Assembly: GCA_016219185.1 (NCBI GenBank) | Contig: JACRBZ010000023.1 | Span: forward strand, 62,001 to 126,000 | Length of the DNA: 64,000 bases | DNA from: Deltaproteobacteria bacterium | GTDB taxonomy: Bacteria; Desulfobacterota; Desulfobacteria; Desulfobacterales; Desulfatirhabdiaceae | Reading direction: 5' to 3' | Notes under the pieces: model-generated | What the model was told of the DNA's origin: nothing | The model's database searches: none | What the model saw: the letters and a program-made list of their open reading frames with translations, nothing else | In this document: positions 34,887 through 44,436 of the stretch, piece by piece | Position numbering within the stretch: position 1 is the first letter of the stretch | How the letters are laid out: each line of letters starts with the position of its first letter | Position numbers and translations under genes: made by a program

Positions 34887-36083
34887 TCAAGCAGTGGTTT
34901 CATCGGGCAACAGATAGATCAGCGCCGTTGTCAGTACCGGAAGAATGGCGATGACATTCAGGACCGGTGCAATTGAAAACATGTCCGCCAGTTTCCCGGT
35001 TATCGGCGTCAAGACGCCACCGGTTCCAATGGCAAATCCCATCATCAGGCTGGATGCCATGGATTTTCCCTTTGGCGCCAGTTTCTGAGCCAGGGCAACG
35101 CCAAGCGGAAGGGTGGCCAATGCAAAGGCCCCGGTAATGAACGTGTTCAGGTAAAGCCAGTTTCCCGGCACATTCAGCATCACATATATGGCCGGCGTGG
35201 TCAGCAGATGCGCCCCATAAAACACCGGCTTGAAACCGATTCGATCCGACAGGTGACCTGCGATCAGCCCGCTGAACGCTCCGGCAATGGTAAAAAGGGA
35301 TACCACGCCGCCGATGGAAACCAGGGAATAGCCCTGTCTGGCATAATGAACCGGCAGATAGGTGAGAAGCGACTGGCTGACAAATGCCCGGGATGCCATG
35401 ATGAGCCAGATCAGGATGATCGGCTTCCAGACCGCCCCGAACACTTCGTGGATGGATCCGATCAGCCCGAAAGCCTTCAATCCTTCGCACTGCGGCGCCG
35501 GAACCGTGACATAGAGGTAAATCATGACCACGAGTCCCAGAACCATGGTGATGGGCATGGATTTCAAACCATAGGATGCCACAAACCAGGTGATAAACAG
35601 CGGGCCGACGCCAAAAGCCAGGGTGCCGCCCATATTGAACACCGACAGGGAAAACCCGATGTTGCGCCCGGAATAGGTGGATATCATGCCGGCAACCGTC
35701 GGATGAAACATGGATGAACCGATGGAGCCCAGGGCAACGAAAATGACCAGCATCCAGAACGTGGGCGCAATCCCCATCAGGGAAGTCAGGACAATGACCA
35801 GAAAAGGACCTCCCAGTATAAAAACCCTGGTTTTATAATGATCCGCGATATATCCGATGGGCGGCTGAACAACAAATGATAGAAAGCGGCTGATTCCGGT
35901 GATGAGTCCCACCTGGGTCAGCGTCAGTCCAAAATGCGCCATAAACTCCGGCATCAGGGGTGTAATGAATGAACTGTAAAAATCGCCGGTGAAATGAACC
36001 AGCGTCAGGGCAAAAATCATTTTGAGGTTATTGTTTTCAGACCTGTTCATGGGGCCACAGGCGTTGTTGTTTTTTTTCTGCAT
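34887..36083 (-). CDS. MFS transporter, fosmidomycin-resistance-like
   Basis: A 398-residue major facilitator protein with about twelve membrane segments. The sequence HFTGDFYSSFITPLMPEF near the N-terminus and IGYIADHYKTR after segment 2 match the Fsr subgroup of drug exporters. Such proteins export small molecules by proton antiport. Substrate unknown; no regulator is adjacent. Confidence 0.85.
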   Translation of the reverse strand: MQKKNNNACGPMNRSENNNLKMIFALTLVHFTGDFYSSFITPLMPEFMAHFGLTLTQVGLITGISRFLSFVVQPPIGYIADHYKTRVFILGGPFLVIVLTSLMGIAPTFWMLVIFVALGSIGSSMFHPTVAGMISTYSGRNIGFSLSVFNMGGTLAFGVGPLFITWFVASYGLKSMPITMVLGLVVMIYLYVTVPAPQCEGLKAFGLIGSIHEVFGAVWKPIILIWLIMASRAFVSQSLLTYLPVHYARQGYSLVSIGGVVSLFTIAGAFSGLIAGHLSDRIGFKPVFYGAHLLTTPAIYVMLNVPGNWLYLNTFITGAFALATLPLGVALAQKLAPKGKSMASSLMMGFAIGTGGVLTPITGKLADMFSIAPVLNVIAILPVLTTALIYLLPDETTA

Positions 36084-36216
36084 TCCGGATCATCCTGTAA
36101 ATGTAACATTAATTTCCGGCAAACGCTGATGGAATGCAGGAAGTTTTTGACTTTTAATTTTTTCAGATTATCATAACCCATGATTATATCAAGACGGAAA
36201 GGAAAATAAGGACACC

Positions 36217-36564
36217 ATGAACTGTATCGACGCCATTGAAGGGAGTTTCAAGTGTCTGATCAACCGGTTTCATCAGGCGTATATGGATGAAAGCCTGGAT
36301 GACACCATCTATGTCCGTAATATTCGTTCCCTGATCGAAGGGCTTGATGACTTCATTCAACACAACAAGGAGCTTCAACTGATCGACCCGAAAATTCTGA
36401 AAAGCGTCATCTATGGTTATGCCAGAGACAAATGGCTGAAAAGCATTCGGGATCTGATCAGCAAGGAGCACCCGCCGGCCGGAAAAACCATCGCCGCGGA
36501 GTCGGATGAATATTATCTGTATTATTTTGATTATATCTACCATCACGGCATGTATCCCCGGTAA
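36217..36564 (+). CDS. Hypothetical protein
   Basis: A 115-residue acidic, mostly helical protein without signal or membrane segment. The C-terminus is Tyr-rich (DEYYLYYFDYIYHHGMYPR). The ATG follows AAGGACACC. It precedes the quinone oxidoreductase-like gene by 27 bp and may share its transcript. I recognise no family. Confidence 0.6.
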   Translation: MNCIDAIEGSFKCLINRFHQAYMDESLDDTIYVRNIRSLIEGLDDFIQHNKELQLIDPKILKSVIYGYARDKWLKSIRDLISKEHPPAGKTIAAESDEYYLYYFDYIYHHGMYPR

Positions 36565-36591
36565 CCGGCAGTATCATTGAGCGAGGTGACC

Positions 36592-37593
36592 ATGATTCCC
36601 GAATCCTTTAAAGCCCTGGTTGTTCACTCAACATCCGAAACCCATCATGAACGGCGGATAACCGAAAAATCCATCCGAGATCTTCCGCCGGGCGATGTCC
36701 TGATTCAGGTCTTGTACTCTTCACTGAATTACAAGGACGCCCTTTCGGCATCCGGCAACAGGGGGGTTACCCGAACCTATCCCCACACTCCCGGAATTGA
36801 TGCCGCAGGCTTTGTTGCGGAAAGCGCCCACCCCGCATTCCTGCCCGGTGATCCGGTTCTGGTAACCGGTTATGATCTGGGCATGAACACTTCCGGCGGA
36901 TTCGGCCGGTATGTCCGGGTTCCGGCGGACTGGGTGGTAAAGCTGCCGGAAAATCTTTCCCTCAAAGAAAGCATGATTTATGGCACGGCCGGATTTACGG
37001 CATCCCTGTCGATTCAAAAAATCGTTGAACATGGCCTGACCCCGGACTCCGGAGACATCCTGGTTACCGGCGCAACCGGCGGAGTCGGAAGCCTGGCTGT
37101 TTCCATTCTATCGAAAATCGGCTATTCGGTAACTGCGGCAACTGGAAAAACAGATCAGCGTGATTTTCTGCACAACCTTGGCGCCAAAGCAGTGATTTCA
37201 AGAGCCGACATCGAGGACGACTCCAACCGGCCGCTGATCAAGGCTAGATGGGCCGGGGTCGTGGATACCGTCGGCGGTAATATTCTGGCATCCACGCTAA
37301 AATCGACGTTTCAGCGGGCAGCGGTCACCTGCTGCGGGAACGTGGCATCACCCGCTTTTGCCACCACGGTTTATCCCTTTATATTAAGGGGAATCACCCT
37401 GTATGGCATTGATTCCGCCAGCACCCCCATGCCCCTCAGGCAGAAAATCTGGCGCAAAATTGCCGGGGAATGGAAAATCAGCCATCTGGATCTTCTCCAT
37501 ACGGAAATTCCCCTTGAAGGCCTGGAACATGCCATTGAACGGATGTTGTCCGGAAAACAGCGCGGCAGGGTGATCGTCAATCTGGCGAACTGA
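36592..37593 (+). CDS. Zinc-independent MDR reductase, YhdH/AcuI type
   Basis: A 333-residue medium-chain reductase. The N-terminal GroES-like domain has SSLNYKDALSASGNRG and YPHTPGIDAAG, typical of the YhdH/YhfP/AcuI (acrylyl-CoA reductase) group; the nucleotide motif is VTGATGGVGSLAVSIL (about 154-169). A TTG at 36577 is in frame, but the ATG at 36592 has GAGGTG upstream. It probably reduces an activated double bond using NADPH; the natural substrate is not certain. Confidence 0.87.
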   Translation: MIPESFKALVVHSTSETHHERRITEKSIRDLPPGDVLIQVLYSSLNYKDALSASGNRGVTRTYPHTPGIDAAGFVAESAHPAFLPGDPVLVTGYDLGMNTSGGFGRYVRVPADWVVKLPENLSLKESMIYGTAGFTASLSIQKIVEHGLTPDSGDILVTGATGGVGSLAVSILSKIGYSVTAATGKTDQRDFLHNLGAKAVISRADIEDDSNRPLIKARWAGVVDTVGGNILASTLKSTFQRAAVTCCGNVASPAFATTVYPFILRGITLYGIDSASTPMPLRQKIWRKIAGEWKISHLDLLHTEIPLEGLEHAIERMLSGKQRGRVIVNLAN

Positions 37594-37761
37594 CGGATCA
37601 TCTTTATTTGTCCCTTAAAAATGATCCTGCCGGCATTTTAACCCGCCGCCCGGGACATATCTCCTTTTCCATTTGCGCTCCAGCAGGACGCATTGAACTT
37701 TACCTCAGCCTCTTCCTGCACTCCGAACTCCGCCGGTGATTTCAGTTTTTTTCAATCTCGA

Positions 37762-37791
37762 TGTAACCTTTCGACCTCGGGATGCGACTAA
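37762..37791 (+). promoter_or_regulatory. ECF-sigma-type promoter
   Basis: TGTAACC (37762-37768) and GCGACTAA (37784-37791) with about 16 bp between match the AACC / CG(A/T)CTA style of autoregulated ECF sigma promoters. It lies 80 bp before the Spy-like gene of the operon that encodes an ECF sigma factor. Confidence 0.55.
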
Positions 37792-37870
37792 ACCATCAGG
37801 AGCAACATGCCGGATCATGTGCTCATGGAAAAAACGGATGAAACATCGAAACCATTGGAAGGAGATAGAA

Positions 37871-38377
37871 ATGAGAGCGTTAAGTATTGTCATGGCTGTG
37901 GTTATCACTGCGTTTGTTGCGATAGGCAGCGCTTTTGCCGGTCCGCAAGGATCGGGGCAAGAGGGAACGGGAAAGAACGGGTCCCATGGAGAGAGAGGAT
38001 TCTTGAAGGTGCTGGAAAAGCTTGCTCTCAATGCGGACCAGGAAAAGGAAATCGCATCCATCCTCGGAAAGTATCGAGATGAAATCGGAAAGACCATTGC
38101 CGGCATGATGGAATCAAGGCAGGGTCTCCGAGAGGCGATAGCAGCCGATGTATACTCCGAAGATGCGGTCAGACAGGCGGCTCAACGGGTCTCCGAGCAA
38201 GAGGTGCAGGCCGCGGTGCTGAGGGCCCGGATCGCAAATGAAGTAAAATCCGTGTTAACTTCCGAACAAAAGGACAAATTGAAGAATTTCGCCAACAGGC
38301 GCGCCGGCAAGATGAAGGGCTTCGCCGATGCCAGGCTGGCGAACCTGGATAAATGGATCGTAGCGCATGCGCGATAA
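37871..38377 (+). CDS. Periplasmic Spy/CpxP-like protein
   Basis: A 168-residue secreted helical protein. Signal peptide about 1-23 (ending GSAFAGP). The LTXXQ-type motif of Spy/CpxP is seen as ALNADQEKEI and LTSEQKDKLKNFANRR. ATG at 37871 behind AAGGAG. Family members act as periplasmic chaperones or metal-stress sensors. It is the first gene of the sigma-factor operon. Confidence 0.8.
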   Translation: MRALSIVMAVVITAFVAIGSAFAGPQGSGQEGTGKNGSHGERGFLKVLEKLALNADQEKEIASILGKYRDEIGKTIAGMMESRQGLREAIAADVYSEDAVRQAAQRVSEQEVQAAVLRARIANEVKSVLTSEQKDKLKNFANRRAGKMKGFADARLANLDKWIVAHAR

Positions 38378-38400
38378 GTCTGAGTTGACAGGGAGATAGC

Positions 38401-39024
38401 GTGTCCAACAGTCCGCTTCATCAGGGCGATGAACCTCAGGACTGCGAAATCATCAGCCGGGTTCTCGGTGGGGACGCCAATGCTTTTGAAACATTGGTCC
38501 ACCGGTATTCCCGGCTGGTCTTTGGCATCGTCGGCAAACACATCCCTCGGAACTATGTGGATGAGGTGGCTCAGGATGCGTTTGTCGAAGGGTTTCGCTC
38601 TTTGAGATCCTTCTCGCAAACAGGTCCTTTCGGTCATTGGATGGCGAAAATTGCCGTAAGATGCTGTTATGATTTCTGGCGAAAACGCCACAGAAAGAAA
38701 GAGGTGTCCCTCAGCGACCTTTCGCAAGGGGCTCAAGACTGGATGGACGATTTGCTGGCCGTGCAGTCCAGCGAAACATTCAAACGCGAAGCGGCTGCCT
38801 CGGAAGCTATCGAAATTCTGAATCACGCTCTCGGCCTGCTCTCAGCCGAGGATCGAATGGTCGTGGCGCTGGTGCATCTGGAGGGTCTGCCGGTAAAAGA
38901 GGCGGCTGTTTTGCTGGGCTGGAGCACGACCGCCGTCAAGGTGCGAGCTCACAGATCAAGGAAGAAACTGCATCGAATCATCTTAGAACTTCAGGATGAC
39001 TCGATGCAGTCTCAGAAGAGGTGA
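38401..39024 (+). CDS. ECF-family RNA polymerase sigma factor
   Basis: A 207-residue sigma-70 family protein of ECF type. Region 2 (about 27-95) has ANAFETLVHRYSRLVFGIV and VDEVAQDAFVEGFRSL; region 4 (about 135-195) has SAEDRMVVALVHLEGLPVKE and the helix-turn-helix AAVLLGWSTTAVKVRAHR. It starts with GTG at 38401 behind AGGGAG. The next gene is a likely anti-sigma factor. The ECF-type promoter upstream suggests positive autoregulation. Confidence 0.9.
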   Translation: MSNSPLHQGDEPQDCEIISRVLGGDANAFETLVHRYSRLVFGIVGKHIPRNYVDEVAQDAFVEGFRSLRSFSQTGPFGHWMAKIAVRCCYDFWRKRHRKKEVSLSDLSQGAQDWMDDLLAVQSSETFKREAAASEAIEILNHALGLLSAEDRMVVALVHLEGLPVKEAAVLLGWSTTAVKVRAHRSRKKLHRIILELQDDSMQSQKR

Positions 39025-39027
39025 TGT

Positions 39028-39357
39028 ATGAAAAAGCACGATAGGGATGTTCAAAGAATTGAAGAAGCCCTTATTCAAGCACACCTGAGCACTTCACAGG
39101 TGGAGCCCGGGCCGTTTTTTCAGAAAAAGGTGATGGCGCGCATCCTGGAAGAGAGCAAGTCTTCACGGGCGCTGGTCCCCAATGGCCTCAACACCGGACG
39201 CCTTGTCTGGCGTCTTGCACTTTTGAGCTATCTTGTCGTGACCGTTCTGGCAGCTCACTTGATGACTTCAGGCCTGGATTCCCAATACCAGATTTCCTGG
39301 TTCATCCTGGGCGATTCTTCCAGCCTGGATCTTTTCCACGCCTTTGGGATTATGTGA
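39028..39357 (+). CDS. Small membrane protein, putative anti-sigma factor
   Basis: A 109-residue protein with a cytoplasmic N-terminal part (about 1-60) and one membrane segment (about 63-83, WRLALLSYLVVTVLAAHL). It begins 3 bp after the sigma gene. Position and topology fit an anti-sigma factor, but no zinc-binding HxxxCxxC motif is present. Confidence 0.6.
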   Translation: MKKHDRDVQRIEEALIQAHLSTSQVEPGPFFQKKVMARILEESKSSRALVPNGLNTGRLVWRLALLSYLVVTVLAAHLMTSGLDSQYQISWFILGDSSSLDLFHAFGIM

Positions 39358-39370
39358 AAGGGGGTCTCTT

Positions 39371-39796
39371 GTGAAGAACTTTAAACTGTGGGGTGGCCTC
39401 TTTGCCCTGTTCTGCTCGGGTGTGCTCTTGGGGATGCAGGTGTCCTGGCGAATTGCCGAAGACAGGGCCATCGAGAACCTCACCCGGGAACACCCCAGAG
39501 TTCCCAAGTCTATCATTAGAAAGCTCGACCGGGAACTGGAGTTGACTGACACCCAAAGAAAGCGGATCGAAGAGATTGTCTGCCGGACACACCGGGAGCT
39601 GTTGGCCTTCCGGGATCGCATCAAACCCGATCGGGAGCGGATCATCCAGCAGAGTATCGATGCCATGAAGGCAGAGCTTTTCCCAGAGCAGCAGAAAAAA
39701 CTCGATGCACTTCGCGAAAGAAGAATCAAGGCGAGCCAGGCTCAAGACAAGATCAGTCACAAAGGAAGGTCAGGGGATAAAGATCCCTGCGAGTGA
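39371..39796 (+). CDS. Membrane-anchored Spy/ZraP-like protein
   Basis: A 141-residue protein with an N-terminal membrane anchor (about 4-22, LWGGLFALFCSGVLLGMQV) and a helical periplasmic part containing ELTDTQRKRIEEIV, FRDRIKPDRERI and LFPEQQKKLDALRERR, which match the heavy-metal sensor/Spy pattern. It starts with GTG at 39371 behind AAGGGGG. It closes the operon Spy-sigma-anti-sigma-Spy and may feed envelope status to the sigma factor. Confidence 0.75.
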   Translation: MKNFKLWGGLFALFCSGVLLGMQVSWRIAEDRAIENLTREHPRVPKSIIRKLDRELELTDTQRKRIEEIVCRTHRELLAFRDRIKPDRERIIQQSIDAMKAELFPEQQKKLDALRERRIKASQAQDKISHKGRSGDKDPCE

Positions 39797-39938
39797 GTGC
39801 TGAAAGCCTGCTCAAATTGCATCCGCCACTCCAGCACGGGTCGGAATCCAGAGCTGCCTTGTTTTGTGGAACCCGCATCTGTAGGGATGATAAATACATC
39901 CAGGGATAATTGAAAAGGAAAGTTAAGGATATGAAGAA

Positions 39939-40697
39939 ATGAAGTTGAAATTTACAAACAATTCGGATTCTCATCAAGTTCACAAAGTGATTATCACCGG
40001 AACCGGACGTGCGGGAACCACTTTTCTGGTGCAATTGCTGACTGCGCTGGGTCTGGAAACTGGGTTTAAAGACATCCAAGAAGGGGTTTATGAAAGCTGT
40101 AATGCCGGCATGGAGCGAGATCTGATCGATTCATCCGCACCATACATTGTCAAAAACCCATCACTATGCGATGACCTGGCACAAATTTTACAGACCGGTG
40201 AATATGCGATCGACCATGCGTTCATTCCGATACGAAGTCTCGAGGCAGCGACACGGAGCCGGATTCAGGTGTTTAACCAGGCCAGGCCCAATGGGGGATA
40301 CTTGCGGTTGCTCCTGAAAGGATCAAAATACAAGGCCGTGCCGGGCGGGCTGATCGATACGGACAATCCGGATGAACAGCAAACTATACTGGCTCAAAAG
40401 CTTTATAACCTTATTTATACGCTCACCATACATGATATTCCACACACCTTCCTGCACTTTCCACGAATCATCAAGGATGCGCAGTACCTTTACAGTAAAC
40501 TTGCCCCCATTATGGATGGTATCGACTATTCCGGATTTCTTGAATTCTTTAATGACGTCGCCAAACCAGAACTTGTCCACGATTTTTCCAAGCCAGGATT
40601 GAAAAGATTGCAGAGCAGTAAAATCGACATTCAAAATAGTCAAAAGGGTAATGGGTATTGCAGATGGCAATCAACCGTCGGTTTGAGGGGGCTCTGA
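39939..40697 (+). CDS. P-loop sulfotransferase-like protein
   Basis: A 252-residue protein with the nucleotide-binding start KVIITGTGRAGTTFLVQLL, as in sulfotransferase-fold proteins binding PAPS. The rest is weakly conserved. The gene looks more AT-rich than its neighbours, and the last residues (YCRWQSTVGLRGL) look like out-of-frame read-through, so the 3' end may be truncated. Signs of transfer are weak. The substrate is unknown. Confidence 0.6.
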   Translation: MKLKFTNNSDSHQVHKVIITGTGRAGTTFLVQLLTALGLETGFKDIQEGVYESCNAGMERDLIDSSAPYIVKNPSLCDDLAQILQTGEYAIDHAFIPIRSLEAATRSRIQVFNQARPNGGYLRLLLKGSKYKAVPGGLIDTDNPDEQQTILAQKLYNLIYTLTIHDIPHTFLHFPRIIKDAQYLYSKLAPIMDGIDYSGFLEFFNDVAKPELVHDFSKPGLKRLQSSKIDIQNSQKGNGYCRWQSTVGLRGL

Positions 40698-40811
40698 AGT
40701 TTTCATTTCGCCATCCCCAGTGTATTTTGCAAGCTGTCTGCGTGTTTCGAACAATTCGGCAATTATCCGTTCTTCGTTAAGCACCAACTCTCTGATTTTT
40801 GAAAGGGTCAT
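40671..40811 (-). CDS. Possible 46-residue protein after the efflux operon
   Basis: A short minus-strand frame starting at ATG 40811, downstream of the outer-membrane efflux gene, with the helical sequence LNEERIIAELFETRRQLAKY. The ribosome site is weak and it overlaps the end of the sulfotransferase-like gene. It could be real or a relic. Confidence 0.3.
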   Translation of the reverse strand: MTLSKIRELVLNEERIIAELFETRRQLAKYTGDGEMKTSEPPQTDG

Positions 40812-40842
40812 GGCTGTTGTCAGGAAAGAGATCAGCCTTAGA

Positions 40843-42267
40843 CTATTCCCACCCGCCACCCAGCGCCTTATAGAGTGCGACGATATTGGTGGATACGGTG
40901 CGCGCGCTTTGAACCAGGGCATCTTCCGAAGCATACAGAGAGCGCTGGGCAAGAAGCACATTCAAAAAATCCGTCTGGCCATGCGTATAGAGCTGGGTTG
41001 CCAGAAATACCGCCTTCCTGTTGGCTGCCACGGCATTTGAAAGGGCCTGAAAGTGTTCTCGCTCTTTGACAGATGCGATCAATGCATTATCGACTTCCTG
41101 AAGCGCAGCCAGAACGGTTTGCTGATAGGAGATAAACGATTGCTCCTGTAACGCTTTTGACAGTTCGATATTGGACAGGGTTTTACCGGTGTTGAAAATT
41201 TGCCAGTTGGCCGAAGGTCCGAAAGACCAGAAGCGATTTGCCCAGTTCAACCAGGAATTGAAGTCATTGCTCTGTAACCCCGCCGAACCGGACAGAGTAA
41301 ACTTCGGAAAGAGGTCCGCCGTGGCCACGCCGATGCGGGCAGTTGCCGCGTGAATCCCGGCTTCGGCACCGCGGATGTCCGGGCGCCGTCTGAGAAGCTC
41401 TGAAGGTATGCCTGCGGGAACAGACGGCGGAGCACCCGGAATGGAAGACGGGGCCGACAGCTCCGATATCAGGGCACCCGGCTCCCTGGCAATGAGAAGC
41501 CCGAGGCTGTAAATAGCCTGCCGGGCCGAAGACTCCAGCACCGGAATTTGAGCCGCGGTGTTTGCTACCTGGGCATCGGCATTGGTGGTATCCAGAGCAC
41601 TTGTCAGGCCGGCCAGATATATCTTTCGCGTCAATTCGGCGCTGTGCTGCTGAGCCGAAAGATTATTCCGGGCAATCAGGATCTGCTGCTGAAAACCGCG
41701 AAGATTGATATAACTGATCGCTGTTTCGGCTGCCAGCGTCACCAGAACGCCATTTCGCCCTTCCACTGCCGCAAGAAGGTCGGCGTCCGCGGCTTCCACG
41801 CCGCGCCGGACCCCGCCGAAAATATCCAGCTCCCAGGCAGCGTCAAAGCCGATCTGATACAAATCGGAGGTCACCCCTTCGGATATACCGCCTTGGGAAG
41901 AATAACTGCGCTGATAAGAACTCCCGGCGCTGACCGCTGGCCCCAACCCGGCAACCGAAACCCCTCTGGCGGCCCGGGCCTGCCGGATGCGGGACTCCGT
42001 CAGCTTCAGATCAAGATTCGACGCAATGGCTCTTTCCACCAGGGAGACAAGCACCGGATCATCGAACGCAGTCCACCAGCGGGCCAGATCCGGCCCAGGT
42101 TGGGAGACCGTTTCCGGAACCGGACCGGCCCAGGTATCCGGAACAGGAGTTTCAAGGGAATGATAGTCCGGGCCCACAGCGCAGCCTGTCACAATCATCA
42201 GACAAAAGACCAGAACCAGACATGCATGAACCGGCATGGAAGATCCGGCATGAACCCTGCCTCTCAT
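40843..42267 (-). CDS. Outer-membrane efflux lipoprotein (NodT/OprM type)
   Basis: A 474-residue TolC-family outer-membrane factor. Lipobox LMIVTGC with the usual continuation AVGPDYHSLETPVP; two repeats of the efflux domain (helical hairpins about 95-265 and 290-465), with SELLRRRPDIRGAEA in the middle. The ATG at 42267 has AAGGAG 7 bp upstream; an ATG at 42315 overlapping the permease stop is an alternative. It completes a tripartite pump with MacA and MacB. Confidence 0.9.
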   Translation of the reverse strand: MRGRVHAGSSMPVHACLVLVFCLMIVTGCAVGPDYHSLETPVPDTWAGPVPETVSQPGPDLARWWTAFDDPVLVSLVERAIASNLDLKLTESRIRQARAARGVSVAGLGPAVSAGSSYQRSYSSQGGISEGVTSDLYQIGFDAAWELDIFGGVRRGVEAADADLLAAVEGRNGVLVTLAAETAISYINLRGFQQQILIARNNLSAQQHSAELTRKIYLAGLTSALDTTNADAQVANTAAQIPVLESSARQAIYSLGLLIAREPGALISELSAPSSIPGAPPSVPAGIPSELLRRRPDIRGAEAGIHAATARIGVATADLFPKFTLSGSAGLQSNDFNSWLNWANRFWSFGPSANWQIFNTGKTLSNIELSKALQEQSFISYQQTVLAALQEVDNALIASVKEREHFQALSNAVAANRKAVFLATQLYTHGQTDFLNVLLAQRSLYASEDALVQSARTVSTNIVALYKALGGGWE

Positions 42268-42307
42268 ACAGACGCTCCTTATTCCGACAGCGCTTTTTGC
42301 AATTTCG

Positions 42308-43681
42308 TCACTCATAGCGCAATGCCTCGATCGGATCCAGCCGGGATGCCCGCCACGCCGGATAATATCCGAAAATAATGCCCACACCGGCAGAAACAAG
42401 GACCGCCGCGGCAATCGCGCCCGGTGAATTCTCCACCGGCCAGTGCAGAAACAACCGGACGAGCTGCGATCCGCCATGGCCCATCATAATGCCCGCCCCG
42501 CCGCCGACCAGACACAGAACAACCGATTCCACCAGAAACTGCCTGAGGATATCACGGGCCCTGGCGCCAACCGCCATGCGAAGGCCGATCTCACGGGTTC
42601 TCTCGGTTACCGATACCAGCATGATGTTCATGATCCCCACACCGCCGACCAGCAGCGAAATCAAGGCCACGCACAATAGCAAATTGGTCATCAGCATCGT
42701 GGTTGCTGTCAGGGTTTTGGTCATTTCGGTCATGTCGCGGATGGTGAAATCATCCGCCTCTTCATTTCGGACCCGGTGTCTTTCGCGAAGCGTTGAGGTG
42801 ATCTGCTGGATTGCCGCTGAAATTTCCGCTGAAGAAACGGCGGCGGTCATGATATTGTCAATATTGGTGAATCGCACGGGCATGGGGTTGTCCGCGGCCT
42901 GAATGTCGGACCGGACCGGATAAAGGCTCTGCTGGCCGCCGGGATAGAGCTTGCTGAGCGAATTCACCGTGGTGGATGTATCCGATGAGCTGCTGCTCTG
43001 GTTGACCGAGGCCAGCGTGGAACCGGCAACCCGGTACTTGATGGTGGTCCACGGCGCCAGAAGGATGTCATCCTGGTCCGATCCCATCATGTTGGCGCCT
43101 TTGGCCGAAAGCACGCCGACCACCCGAAACGAAACGTTCTTGATCCGGATTTCCCTGCCAACCGGGGACTCGCCCTGAAACAGCTCCCGGACAAGGGTTT
43201 GGCCCAGCACGCAGACCTTGTTGGCATTCAGAACATCGCGTTCGCTGAAAACTTCCCCCTCCGCCAGTTCGGCCCAATCGCGCACTTCGAGAAAGGACGG
43301 GGTCGTGCCGATGATCGATGAGGGCACCCAGTTCCGGCTACCGTAAACCACCTGTGTCCGGGCACGGACAACGGGAGCTGCGCTGGAAACAGAAGGACAT
43401 TCCCGGATAATGGCTTCATAGTCTTGGGGCGTCAGGGTCGTGACGCTGCCGGAGCCGAAACTGACCCCGCCGCTGGCGGCCGTTCCGGGCAGGACCAGGA
43501 TGGTGTTGGCACCCATGCTGGCGATGGACTTTTTGATCGCCGATGATGAGCCATTGCCGATTTCCATCATGGCAATCACGGCTCCCACGCCAATGACAAT
43601 CCCCAGTGTGGTCAGCAAAGCCCGCAAGGGATTGCGCCGGAGCGCCAGAAGCGCTGTTCTCACCGTTCGATGGATTTTCAT
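42308..43681 (-). CDS. macB: MacB-type ABC permease
   Basis: A 457-residue (about) permease with the MacB plan: N-terminal membrane segment (about 20-42, LLTTLGIVIGVGAVIAMMEI), a large periplasmic domain, then three membrane segments near the C-terminus (LVGGVGIMNIMLVSVTERTREIG). Unlike the canonical MacB, the ATPase is a separate upstream gene. It overlaps the ATPase gene by 4 bp. It acts as a mechanotransmitter, expelling substrates through the outer-membrane factor. Confidence 0.9.
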   Translation of the reverse strand: MKIHRTVRTALLALRRNPLRALLTTLGIVIGVGAVIAMMEIGNGSSSAIKKSIASMGANTILVLPGTAASGGVSFGSGSVTTLTPQDYEAIIRECPSVSSAAPVVRARTQVVYGSRNWVPSSIIGTTPSFLEVRDWAELAEGEVFSERDVLNANKVCVLGQTLVRELFQGESPVGREIRIKNVSFRVVGVLSAKGANMMGSDQDDILLAPWTTIKYRVAGSTLASVNQSSSSSDTSTTVNSLSKLYPGGQQSLYPVRSDIQAADNPMPVRFTNIDNIMTAAVSSAEISAAIQQITSTLRERHRVRNEEADDFTIRDMTEMTKTLTATTMLMTNLLLCVALISLLVGGVGIMNIMLVSVTERTREIGLRMAVGARARDILRQFLVESVVLCLVGGGAGIMMGHGGSQLVRLFLHWPVENSPGAIAAAVLVSAGVGIIFGYYPAWRASRLDPIEALRYE

Positions 43682-44430
43682 CGGAGTTCTCCGGAATCTG
43701 AAAAAATCACTTCATCGGATGGCACGGGTTCATGCCCGGACCCTTCTTCGGCTTCATCGACGATCACCCCGTCGCTGATACGGATCACCCGCCGGGCGTG
43801 CCTGGCAACAACCGGATCATGCGTAACCAGGATGATCGTAATGCCATCTTCCCGGTTCAGTTGCTGAAACATCTTGAGCACTTCGCTGCTGGTATTCGAG
43901 TCCAGATTGCCGGTCGGCTCATCCGCAAAGAGCACCGGAGGATGGTTGATCAGGGCTCTTGCAATCGCCACCCGCTGCTGCTGTCCTCCGGAAAGCTGGG
44001 AAGGCTCATGATCGAGCCTGTCCTGGAGCCCCACGCGGCCGAGCATTTCCCTGCCCCTGCCACGGGCCTCTTTATCGGAAATATAACTGGCCGAGTAAGA
44101 CAGCGGCATGATGACATTCTCCAGCGCGCTGGCCCGGGGAAGGAGATTGAAACTCTGAAATACAAAACCCATGCTGTGGTTTCGCAAACTGGCCCGATCG
44201 TCGGCCGAGAATCGGCCGACCTCTTTTTCGTTCAGCCAGTATTCCCCGGATGTCGGCCGGTCCAGGCATCCCAGGATATTCATCAGCGTGCTTTTGCCCG
44301 ATCCGGATGAACCCATCAAGGCCACGAGCTCTCCGGCGCCAATCTGCAAAGATACGCCTTTTAGCACAGGCACCCGCATATCGCCGATATGGTAAGTCTT
44401 GAAAATATGCTTCAATTCAATGAGTGCCAT
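43678..44430 (-). CDS. MacB-type ABC ATPase
   Basis: A 250-residue ATPase of the LolD/MacB group: Walker [10 protein letters not shown] (about 39-47), signature [12 protein letters not shown], Walker [13 protein letters not shown], switch His in LVTHD. The C-terminal 20 residues are acidic. It powers the permease encoded next to it; the MacA gene is 6 bp upstream. Confidence 0.92.
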   Translation of the reverse strand: MALIELKHIFKTYHIGDMRVPVLKGVSLQIGAGELVALMGSSGSGKSTLMNILGCLDRPTSGEYWLNEKEVGRFSADDRASLRNHSMGFVFQSFNLLPRASALENVIMPLSYSASYISDKEARGRGREMLGRVGLQDRLDHEPSQLSGGQQQRVAIARALINHPPVLFADEPTGNLDSNTSSEVLKMFQQLNREDGITIILVTHDPVVARHARRVIRISDGVIVDEAEEGSGHEPVPSDEVIFSDSGELR

Positions 44431-44436
44431 AAATGC

